6,664 bases of DNA, taken from contig JAHEKO010000215.1 in NCBI GenBank assembly GCA_024638355.1, positions 1 to 6,664 on the forward strand, read 5' to 3'. This DNA is from Acidobacteriota bacterium (GTDB lineage Bacteria > Acidobacteriota > Thermoanaerobaculia > Multivoradales > JAHEKO01). Positions 1 to 5,009 of this stretch are shown one piece after another (positions within the stretch are counted from its first letter, which is position 1; the number at the start of each line of letters is the position of its first letter). The notes beneath the pieces are model-generated. The model was not told the DNA's origin and did not search any database. It was given only the letters and a program-made list of their open reading frames with translations. The position numbers were made by a program, and so were the translations under genes.

Positions 1-1199
1 CGCACCAGGTCTTCGCCCAGGTTGTAGTTGATCACGTAGCTCCGATACTGGTCGATGAAGCGCACGCGCTGCTCGGCGCGCGAGCGCGACATCAGGGAGT
101 AGCTCTCGAGCCAGTCGGCGGCCTCGCTCGCGTCGATCTCGCCGTCGAGATAGCGGCGTGCCGCTTCATTGCCGGCGTGGGCGAGCTGCGCGACCAGCTT
201 CTGGATCTCGTAGTAGCCCTCCGCGCCGGCGGGGTCGAGGCCGGCGAGCGGGAAGAGGGTCTCGCGCTCGAAGGCGATCCGCTCGGGCTCGGGGAAGGCC
301 ACGTCGATGCCGAAGTTGGCGGAGCCTTCGGCGATCAGGGATCGCGGGCTGAAGAGCGGGTAGACGGCGAACTCGACCCAGCCGCGCCCGCGGACCAGAT
401 CGCGCTCCACCAGCAGGTTGTAGACGTGATGGCCGGGGTAGCCCTCGTGACAGGCGAGATCCAGAATGCGGTCGATGTAGATCGGCAGGTCGGTGTTGAT
501 CTGGATCAGGCTCCGGTAGTCGCCCCGATACCAGTTGTAGCCGCTCCACGACTTGTCGGTCACGTACTCGACCGTGAAGCTCTCGCCGTCCGGCAGGTCG
601 ATGTAGCGTCGGGTGCGATCGCGGCAGGCGTCGATCGCGGCGTTGAGGACGGCGTCCAGCTCGCCGCGAGGCACGGTGAAGCCGCTGCGGAACGCCTCGT
701 AGCGCTCGAGCACGTCGCCGGTTCCGGGCAGGGCGTCGTCGAGGCGGTCCACGAACTTCTGGTAGAAGGCGGCCTCGCGGGTCGGAGCGACGGCGTCGTA
801 GAGCGCGCGCGACTCTTCGTCGAAGGTGAAGCGCTCGCCGGACAGCATCGCTACCCGGGCGACGAGCGAGCGATAGCTGGCGCGAAGATGGCGCAGGCGC
901 AGGCGGTCGATCTCGCTTCCGGAGTCGACGTCGAGTCGGTCGACCCGCGCGGCGGCGTCTCTCGCGTCCCGGGCCAGCTCGTCGAGCTCCACCGCCTCGG
1001 CCTCGGCCGCGGAGCGCCACGCCGGCGGGCCGATGTAGGCATCGACGAGGTCGGGGTCGTGACGGCCGAGGGCGAGCACCAGGCGCACGTAGCTCTCGGC
1101 CAGCGAATCGACGCTGTCGCTCGGCTCGGCGGTCATCGGGGCCTCCGCGGCGCAGCCGCCGAGCGCGATCAGGACGAGAGCGGTCGCGGCAAGGCGCAC
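1..1199 (-). CDS. DUF885-related putative metallopeptidase lipoprotein (3' end outside window)
   Basis: The minus-strand frame stays open from a GTG at 1199 to the window edge, giving 399 visible residues with no stop. The GTG is the only plausible start: an in-frame TAA lies four codons upstream (1209-1211), and starting here yields a short signal peptide (MRLAATALVLIALGGC) ending in a lipobox, LGGC, with Cys16 as the predicted lipidated residue. The protein is therefore probably anchored in a cell-envelope membrane. Residues 251-258 read HEGYPGHH, close to the HExxPGHH zinc-site signature of DUF885 proteins, and Glu291 in EGSANFG sits where that family has a second conserved Glu motif (EGWAxY). 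Seen: lipobox and motifs. Family knowledge: DUF885 proteins are metallopeptidase-like with mostly unknown substrates. Inferred: an envelope peptidase. The second motif is diverged, so it may be a distinct subfamily. No clear Shine-Dalgarno precedes the GTG. It is transcribed divergently from the AraC-type gene. Confidence 0.8.
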   Translation of the reverse strand, partial: MRLAATALVLIALGGCAAEAPMTAEPSDSVDSLAESYVRLVLALGRHDPDLVDAYIGPPAWRSAAEAEAVELDELARDARDAAARVDRLDVDSGSEIDRLRLRHLRASYRSLVARVAMLSGERFTFDEESRALYDAVAPTREAAFYQKFVDRLDDALPGTGDVLERYEAFRSGFTVPRGELDAVLNAAIDACRDRTRRYIDLPDGESFTVEYVTDKSWSGYNWYRGDYRSLIQINTDLPIYIDRILDLACHEGYPGHHVYNLLVERDLVRGRGWVEFAVYPLFSPRSLIAEGSANFGIDVAFPEPERIAFERETLFPLAGLDPAGAEGYYEIQKLVAQLAHAGNEAARRYLDGEIDASEAADWLESYSLMSRSRAEQRVRFIDQYRSYVINYNLGEDLV

Positions 1200-1244
1200 G
1201 TGGCGATGTTACCGGGTTCGCCCGCGCGCGGCCTCTGCGCGCCG

Positions 1245-1260
1245 GCGGGAGGCCTCCCGC
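1245..1260. promoter_or_regulatory. 16-bp perfect palindrome between divergent genes
   Basis: GCGGGAGGCCTCCCGC is a perfect palindrome with no spacer. It lies in the 185-bp gap between the divergent lipoprotein and AraC-type genes. With no loop it is better suited to a dimeric DNA-binding protein than to a transcribed hairpin, and there is no T-run to suggest a terminator. In very GC-rich DNA such a palindrome can arise by chance, so the operator reading is tentative. Confidence 0.3.
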
Positions 1261-1339
1261 GCTGCCTCCCTACCGCCCCGGGCGAAACCAACGGACCCAC
1301 TGCCGTGCCGGGTTGTCGGTGCCGACCGCCGAGATCTCG

Positions 1340-1348
1340 TGCTAGAAT
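1340..1348 (+). promoter_or_regulatory. Extended -10 promoter element for the AraC-type gene
   Basis: TGCTAGAAT contains an extended -10 (TG, one base, then TAGAAT, one mismatch from TATAAT) in an AT-richer patch of otherwise GC-rich DNA. Transcription would begin near 1355, leaving about 30 nt of leader before the ATG at 1385. No convincing -35 hexamer is found 16-18 bp upstream, which fits an extended -10 promoter or one needing an activator. Confidence 0.45.
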
Positions 1349-1373
1349 TACCCACTTTTCAGCTGTAACCGAG

Positions 1374-1378
1374 AGGAG
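1374..1378 (+). promoter_or_regulatory. Shine-Dalgarno AGGAG deciding the AraC-type start
   Basis: AGGAG ends 6 nt before the ATG at 1385 and only 3 nt before the alternative GTG at 1382. The spacing favours the ATG, so the longer reading by one codon is unlikely. Confidence 0.7.
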
Positions 1379-1384
1379 AGTGTG

Positions 1385-1783
1385 ATGGGTGAACAGAGGC
1401 GCTCGAGCTCGCCGAGGGTGGGCGACCCGAGCCGAATCAACAGTGCAGCTTTCGAGTACTACCCGCCGCTGAGACGGGTCAAGAGCTTCGTCGACAAGAA
1501 CTATTCGGAGAACCTGCCCCTGAGCCGGGTCGCCCGGGTGGCGGGTCTGGAGCGCAGCTACTTTTCGACCTTCTTCCACTCGAAGACCGGGGTCTGCTAC
1601 CGCGACTGGCTCTCCTACAAGCGAGTGGTCCGAGCCGCTCGACTGCTCTCCGAGAGCGATCGCAGCATCACCAGCACCGCGTTCCGCGTCGGGTTCAACG
1701 ATCTCAGGACGTTCGAGCGCGCGTTCAAGAAGTGGCTGGGCCAGACGCCCAGTTCGTACAAGGCGCAAGCTCGGCCCGATTGA
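1385..1783 (+). CDS. AraC-family transcriptional regulator, stand-alone DNA-binding domain
   Basis: This 132-aa protein consists almost wholly of an AraC/XylS-type double helix-turn-helix domain. Residues 29-70 form the first HTH (LPLSRVARVAGLERSYFSTFF) after a helix with KSFVDKNYSENL. Residues 94-127 form the second HTH and carry the family signature: AFRVGFND, then FERAFKKWLGQTPSSYK. About 28 polar residues precede it. Typical AraC regulators are near 300 aa with an N-terminal ligand or dimerisation domain; none is present here, so any signal sensing must come from a partner or from expression level. The ATG is chosen because AGGAG lies 6 nt upstream; an adjacent GTG at 1382 is spaced too closely. 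It precedes the protease operon in the same direction, separated by 212 nt, and is a plausible regulator of it (inference). It may alternatively regulate itself or the divergent lipoprotein. Confidence 0.9.
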   Translation: MGEQRRSSSPRVGDPSRINSAAFEYYPPLRRVKSFVDKNYSENLPLSRVARVAGLERSYFSTFFHSKTGVCYRDWLSYKRVVRAARLLSESDRSITSTAFRVGFNDLRTFERAFKKWLGQTPSSYKAQARPD

Positions 1784-1885
1784 GCTTCGGGGCTCGGTCC
1801 GCCCTCGAAATCTTCGCCGCCTTTCTCACGACGGCTGCCGAAAACTGCACGATTGCCGCCGTGCGCCGGCAGGGTGTCTGGATAA

Positions 1886-1903
1886 GACTTATAGCCATAA
1901 GTC
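1886..1903. promoter_or_regulatory. AT-rich inverted repeat upstream of the protease operon, candidate operator
   Basis: GACTTAT-AGCC-ATAAGTC is a perfect 7-bp inverted repeat with a 4-nt centre. A further related half-site, ATAAGAC, starts at 1882, 15 bp before the right arm (ATAAGTC at 1897) in direct orientation, so three related half-sites cluster within 22 bp. This AT-rich island sits 93 nt before the protease start, where a promoter is expected. No T-run follows, arguing against a terminator. The 15-bp direct pair resembles AraC-type site spacing, but assigning it to the neighbouring regulator is inference. I could not identify a clean -35/-10 pair. Confidence 0.45.
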
Positions 1904-1956
1904 AAGCCGGATAGCGAGACCGAGCAGCGTCCGACATCGGCTGAAGTGCGAGCCTG

Positions 1957-1977
1957 CGCTCGGTCTCGGTCCGAGCG
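1957..1977 (+). promoter_or_regulatory. Leader hairpin just before the protease ribosome-binding site
   Basis: CGCTCGG at 1957-1963 pairs perfectly with CCGAGCG at 1971-1977 around a 7-nt loop (TCTCGGT), giving a GC-rich stem that ends 6 nt before the AGGAGG. If it lies in the transcript it would influence ribosome access or protect the 5' end. It is not followed by a T-run, so it is not a typical intrinsic terminator. Chance pairing in GC-rich DNA cannot be ruled out. Confidence 0.35.
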
Positions 1978-1983
1978 TGGAAA

Positions 1984-1989
1984 AGGAGG
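1984..1989 (+). promoter_or_regulatory. Strong Shine-Dalgarno AGGAGG deciding the protease start
   Basis: AGGAGG is a full anti-SD match. Two consecutive ATGs follow, at 1993 and 1996. Spacing is 3 nt to the first and 6 nt to the second, so the second is the likelier initiator; the difference is one Met. Confidence 0.7.
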
Positions 1990-1995
1990 AAGATG

Positions 1996-3696
1996 ATGGC
2001 ACAGAAGAAACGCGCATCCAGCAAGAAGCGGTCCTCCCCAGCCAAGTCTGCCAAGCAGATCCGGGTGATCGTCGAGATGGCCCGACCTCGCGAGGAGGAG
2101 CCCACCGCCTCGATGCGCGCGGCGGCGATGGCCGATCCCCTGGGCTTTCAGGTGGACGCCGGCTTCGAGCCCATTCCGGTCGAGTCGACTCCCGACGGCA
2201 GTCGCGCCATGAGCCTCGAGGAGGCCGGCGAGACGTCCGTCATCGTCCGCGGAACGATCGCCTCCGACCAGAAGGACGCGCTGGCCCAGCGGCCGGGCGT
2301 CGAAGCGGTCTGGGAAGACACCCCGATCGCCGCCTTCCAGGTCGACGAGGACACCGTCTTCGTCGAGCCCAAGGAGACCGCGGCGATGGGCGCCTGTCCG
2401 ATCCCGCCGTGCGACTGCGCACCGGGGACGCCAAAGGGCACCTTGCTCGACGTAGCCAAGTACCTGGGAGCCGACCAGATCTGGGCCGGCGGCAACAAGG
2501 GTCAGGGCATCGTCGTCGGCGTGGTGGACGGCGGCGTGACCACCCCGAGTCGAGTCGCCGGCGGCAAGATCAACGGCGTCATCGACGGGCCCAAGGCCGA
2601 CTGGGGCAAGAAGCGCCTGTGGGGCGGGCATGGCGAGATGTGCGCCACCGACGTCCTGGGCATCGCCCCCTCGGCCAAGCTCTACGACATGCGGCTGCCC
2701 GACGGCACGCCCGGGGAGACGCTCAGCGCGCTGATCTCGGATGCGCTCGCGGCCTTCCAGTGGGCGATCAATCGGCACAAGGCCGACGGCACGCCGCAGA
2801 TCCTCACCAACAGCTGGGGCATCTACAAGAAATCCTGGGATCCGGTCTACGCCACCAACGCGAACCACCCGTTCACCCGCAAGGTCGTCGACGCGGTCAA
2901 CGAGGGAATCATCGTTCTCTTCGCCGCCGGTAACTGCGGCGGTACCTGCCCCGACGGCCGCTGCGGCGGCGACAACGGGCCGGGCAAGAGCATCTGGGGC
3001 GCGAACGGCCACCCCTCGGTGATCACGGTCGGCGCCGCCAACACCAAGGAGCAGTTGATCGGCTACAGCAGCCAGGGCCCCGCGGCGCTCGATCCGCAGA
3101 AGCCCGACTTCTGCTCGATCAGCCACTTCAAGGGCTACTTTGCCTCGGACACCGGCACCTCGGCGGCCTGCCCGATCGCCGCCGGCGTCGTCGCCCTGCT
3201 CAAGCAGTGCAACAAGGGGCTGACCCCGGCGGCCGCCAAGGCGGTGCTCAAGGGGACGGCCAAGAACATCGGACCGGCGGGCTGGGATCAGCACTCGGGC
3301 TCCGGCATCATCCACGCCGGCCGCGCCCACCAGAAGGTGTGCAAGGTGGTAACGACGGTGCGGTGCCAGAGGGAGCGCGCGCTGGTCATCCGCTACCGCG
3401 ACCTCTACCGGCGCACCAAGAACAAGAAGGCGCTCTGCTACTACTACTACTGGCTCGGCCGCTACTACTGCTGCATGTACCGAGCGACCGGCAAGCGGGC
3501 CTACCTCTGCCGCTGCCACTACTACCTCGGCAAGGCCCACTGCTGCATGTACCAGATCACGCGCAACCGGAGGTACCTGTGCCGGTGCTACCGCTACCTG
3601 GGGGCGGCCTACTGCTGCCTCTACCAGACCACCAGGAACGCGCGTTACCTCACACTTTGCAGGAGATACCAGGCCGCTGCCCGGCGGATCTGCTAG
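1996..3696 (+). CDS. Subtilisin-like S8 serine protease with I9-like propeptide and C-terminal Cys/Tyr repeat tail
   Basis: This 566-aa protein has four parts. Residues 1-20 are Lys/Arg/Ser-rich with no hydrophobic signal peptide. Residues 20-116 resemble a subtilisin propeptide (IRVIVEM, FEPIP, VIVRGTI, VEAVWEDTPI). After a Cys-bearing linker (ACPIPPCDC), the peptidase S8 domain spans about 145-440, with Asp178 in VVDGGV, His212 in GGHGEM, oxyanion Asn313 in AAGNCGG and Ser389 in GTSAACPIAAG, so the active site looks complete. From about 457 the tail carries one degenerate and three clear 24-residue Cys/Tyr repeats, nearly free of acidic residues. The tail recurs in the next gene. Subtilisin propeptides fold and inhibit the enzyme until cleaved; the same is inferred here. 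The catalytic domain also has unusual Cys residues, including NCGGTCPDGRC. No Sec signal is visible, so it acts inside the cell or leaves by another route. It is the first gene of a five-gene run. Start chosen by SD spacing; ATG 1993 is the alternative. Confidence 0.93.
   Translation: MAQKKRASSKKRSSPAKSAKQIRVIVEMARPREEEPTASMRAAAMADPLGFQVDAGFEPIPVESTPDGSRAMSLEEAGETSVIVRGTIASDQKDALAQRPGVEAVWEDTPIAAFQVDEDTVFVEPKETAAMGACPIPPCDCAPGTPKGTLLDVAKYLGADQIWAGGNKGQGIVVGVVDGGVTTPSRVAGGKINGVIDGPKADWGKKRLWGGHGEMCATDVLGIAPSAKLYDMRLPDGTPGETLSALISDALAAFQWAINRHKADGTPQILTNSWGIYKKSWDPVYATNANHPFTRKVVDAVNEGIIVLFAAGNCGGTCPDGRCGGDNGPGKSIWGANGHPSVITVGAANTKEQLIGYSSQGPAALDPQKPDFCSISHFKGYFASDTGTSAACPIAAGVVALLKQCNKGLTPAAAKAVLKGTAKNIGPAGWDQHSGSGIIHAGRAHQKVCKVVTTVRCQRERALVIRYRDLYRRTKNKKALCYYYYWLGRYYCCMYRATGKRAYLCRCHYYLGKAHCCMYQITRNRRYLCRCYRYLGAAYCCLYQTTRNARYLTLCRRYQAAARRIC
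3364..3651 (+). repeat. Four tandem 72-bp/24-residue Cys/Tyr repeats in the protease tail
   Basis: Units begin at 3364 (degenerate), 3436, 3508 and 3580, each exactly 72 nt and each opening with a Cys codon. In the clear units, position 1 is Cys, 12-13 are Cys-Cys, 14-15 are Met/Leu-Tyr, 18 is Thr, 23-24 are Tyr-Leu, and the middle is YLG-like. The degenerate unit lacks the central Cys pair but keeps Cys1, Tyr15, Thr18, Asn20 and Leu24. A partial fifth unit (TLCRRYQ) closes the protein. The units look helical with a polar turn around positions 18-22 (inference). Confidence 0.85.
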
Positions 3697-3742
3697 CGGG
3701 CAAAGCACGGGGAACACGACTCAACAGACTGGAGGAAAGAGA

Positions 3743-4441
3743 ATGAACCTACCTGAAGAGATGGAGCTTGCAATGGCCGAAGCCGACGAGTTCGCCGTGG
3801 ACGACGACCTGGAGCTGGACCTGGGCGACGACCTCGAGTTCGACCTCCCCGACGAAGACGTCGGGATGGAGATGGGCATGGGCATGGAGGTGGAGGCGGA
3901 AGCCGATCCCTTCGAGGTCGAGGACGACCTCGCCCTTCCGGAGCTCGACGAGGACGACTTCGAGATGGGCATGGGCGTCGAAGAGGACTTCGGCATGGAT
4001 GTCGGCGGCCTCGGGATGGGGATGGAGATGGGGGCCGAGCCCGACTTCGACCTCGAGATGGGCGCTGGCGAGGATGTCGGCTTCGACGTCGGCTTCGGCG
4101 CCGAGGCGGTGTCGCCGGCCTCCCGGTGCAAGCGCTATCGCCTCGCGATGGCCAAGTACATGAGCTGTTGGCGGAAGACCAAGAACCGGAAGTGTCTCTG
4201 CTACTACTACCGGTACGCGGCGGGGTACTGCAGGTGCATGTATGCCGCGACCAAGAACAAGCGCTACCTCTGCTGCTACTACAAGTACATGGCGCAGTAC
4301 TGCCGCTGCATCTACTCGCTGTCGAAGAACAAGAGCCACCTCTGCTGCTTCTTCCGGTACGCGGCCGTCTACTGCCGCTGCATCGGCAACAAGGCCTGCT
4401 ACAAGCGGTACGTGACCTTGTTCAGGAGGAACTGCCGGTAG
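3743..4441 (+). CDS. Charge-segregated acidic / Cys-Tyr-repeat protein, family not recognised
   Basis: The protein is 232 aa, with GGAGG 7 nt before the ATG and 46 nt after the protease stop. Residues 1-127 contain 46 Asp/Glu and no Lys, Arg or Cys. They are low-complexity, rich in Met and Gly (for example MGMGMEVEAEADPF), and probably disordered. Residues 128-232 invert this: about 27 Lys/Arg, no Asp or Glu, 16 Cys and about 18 Tyr, arranged in 24-residue repeats homologous to the protease tail. There is no signal peptide or membrane segment. The split resembles pro-proteins whose anionic segment neutralises a cationic mature part, so cleavage near residues 120-128 by the neighbouring protease is an attractive inference. 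Alternatives are a metal-binding protein, a cross-linkable Tyr/Cys structural protein, or a protein held to the protease by repeat-repeat contact. No RiPP-modifying enzyme is encoded in this window. The gene is certain; the function is unknown. Confidence 0.88.
   Translation: MNLPEEMELAMAEADEFAVDDDLELDLGDDLEFDLPDEDVGMEMGMGMEVEAEADPFEVEDDLALPELDEDDFEMGMGVEEDFGMDVGGLGMGMEMGAEPDFDLEMGAGEDVGFDVGFGAEAVSPASRCKRYRLAMAKYMSCWRKTKNRKCLCYYYRYAAGYCRCMYAATKNKRYLCCYYKYMAQYCRCIYSLSKNKSHLCCFFRYAAVYCRCIGNKACYKRYVTLFRRNCR
4127..4438 (+). repeat. Tandem 72-bp/24-residue Cys/Tyr repeats in the acidic protein
   Basis: Units start at 4127, 4199, 4271 and 4343. The first is degenerate but keeps Cys1, Thr18, Asn20 and Leu24. 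The second and third have Cys at 1, 11 and 13, Tyr at 10 and 15, Thr/Ser at 18, Lys-Asn-Lys at 19-21 and Leu at 24. The fourth runs into a variant C-terminal cap ending RRNCR. The protease tail has Cys-Cys at 12-13 where these have Cys-Arg-Cys at 11-13, so the two sets are paralogous rather than recently copied. Confidence 0.85.
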
Positions 4442-4465
4442 CGGTAGGCGTGTAACAATTCGAGC

Positions 4466-4846
4466 ATGCCCTATTGGCTCGCGTTCGCCCTGGCGGCGCT
4501 GGCGGTCTGGAGGGTCACGCACCTCCTGGTTCGGGAGGCGGGGCCCTTCGACCTGCTGGCGAAGCTGCAGCGGGCACTGTCGAGAACGGTCTTCAGTCGC
4601 TTGATAGCCTGCTTCAAGTGCCTGTCGGTGTGGGTTGCCATACCTTTTACCTTCTTTGTGGCCGACCAGTGGGTCGAGCGGGCGGTGGTCTGGCTGGCGC
4701 TCTCGGGCGCCGCGATCTTGCTCGAAGAGCAGACCACCGGCCCGTTGATCGTGGAGCAAGGAGTCGACGATGAGTTGTTGCGGCGAGCCGAGATTACCCC
4801 TGCCGATGGAGAACCTCCCCCGGGCGAAGACGCGCGGCCGGGGTGA
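4466..4846 (+). CDS. DUF1360-like small membrane protein
   Basis: The protein is 126 aa, starting 24 nt after the previous stop with only a weak GAG upstream as Shine-Dalgarno. Residues 4-15 are hydrophobic and followed by WRVTHLLVREAGPFDLLAKL; residues 49-57 read CFKCLSVWV; two more hydrophobic stretches lie at about 53-66 and 73-86. This order (hydrophobic start, WR-T-LLV-E-GPFD, then C-x-x-C-L-S-V-W inside a membrane segment) matches DUF1360, known from Bacillus and actinobacteria, including proteins labelled sporulation-related, and without a defined biochemical function. The C-terminal 40 residues are polar and proline-rich and overlap the next gene. Seen: membrane segments and CxxC. Inferred: the membrane component of this gene group, perhaps with the CxxC contacting the Cys-rich neighbours. 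Confidence 0.8.
   Translation: MPYWLAFALAALAVWRVTHLLVREAGPFDLLAKLQRALSRTVFSRLIACFKCLSVWVAIPFTFFVADQWVERAVVWLALSGAAILLEEQTTGPLIVEQGVDDELLRRAEITPADGEPPPGEDARPG
4758..4763 (+). promoter_or_regulatory. Internal Shine-Dalgarno AAGGAG for the 76-aa gene
   Basis: AAGGAG lies inside the DUF1360-like gene and ends 6 nt before the ATG at 4770. It supports the overlapping start over the internal ATG at 4803. Confidence 0.6.
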
Positions 4847-5000
4847 CGTGCGAGCCGTCTACGTCGGCGGCAACACCCTCCGGGTGCGAGGCGCCTACAC
4901 CGGCCGGAGCTACGCTTTTTCACCCGCGGCGCGGACGCAGCTCGTCGATGCGCTCGACAGCCGCGTCCTCTTCCGCACCCGGTACTTTCGTCGCGGATAG
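4770..5000 (+). CDS. Small MSCCG-type protein, function unknown
   Basis: This 76-aa protein begins MSCCGEPR and has a basic, proline-containing N-terminus followed by a compact region. Key elements are VRAVYVGG, LRVRGAYTGRSYAFS, VDALDSRVLF and RTRYFRR. The pattern (MxCCG, a V-x-G-x-x-TGR-x-Y-x-F core, then VD-x-x-D and a terminal Arg-Phe-rich segment) recalls small uncharacterised proteins I associate with phage-like or accessory loci; I recall it only as a pattern and give it no function. It overlaps the DUF1360-like gene by 77 nt in another frame, with its own good ribosome-binding site, implying tight co-expression. The adjacent N-terminal Cys pair is notable beside other Cys-rich proteins. 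It has no signal peptide or membrane segment. Confidence 0.75.
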   Translation: MSCCGEPRLPLPMENLPRAKTRGRGDVRAVYVGGNTLRVRGAYTGRSYAFSPAARTQLVDALDSRVLFRTRYFRRG

Positions 5001-5009
5001 AATCGGCGC

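Noticed and set aside
166..1020. Minus-strand open frame of 284 codons in another phase
   Set aside because: The product is an Arg/Pro/Ala-rich shadow; the real gene is the overlapping minus-strand frame open to the window edge.
177..1385. Long plus-strand open frame (402 codons)
   Set aside because: It is the complement of the lipoprotein gene, whose frame has a lipobox and HExxPGHH-type motif; the plus-strand product shows no domain and arises from GC-rich codon bias.
1835..1872. Terminator-like pairing CTGCCG with CGGCAG after the AraC-type gene
   Set aside because: The arms are only 6 bp, 26 nt apart, and no T-run follows.
1615..3717. 700-codon minus-strand open frame opposite the protease
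   Set aside because: It is antisense to the protease with its complete active site and strong SD; the antisense product has no recognisable domain.
3364..4438. CRISPR-like or non-coding tandem repeat
   Set aside because: The 72-nt periodicity is in frame within two genes and conserved at protein rather than nucleotide level.
3743..4441. RiPP precursor with acidic leader and Cys-rich core
   Set aside because: No modification enzyme, transporter or RRE-like partner lies in the window, and the core is long and repetitive; kept only as an alternative for the protein.
3749..4759. Minus-strand open frame opposite the acidic protein
   Set aside because: It mirrors the low-complexity acidic and repeat coding; no motif and no ribosome-binding support.
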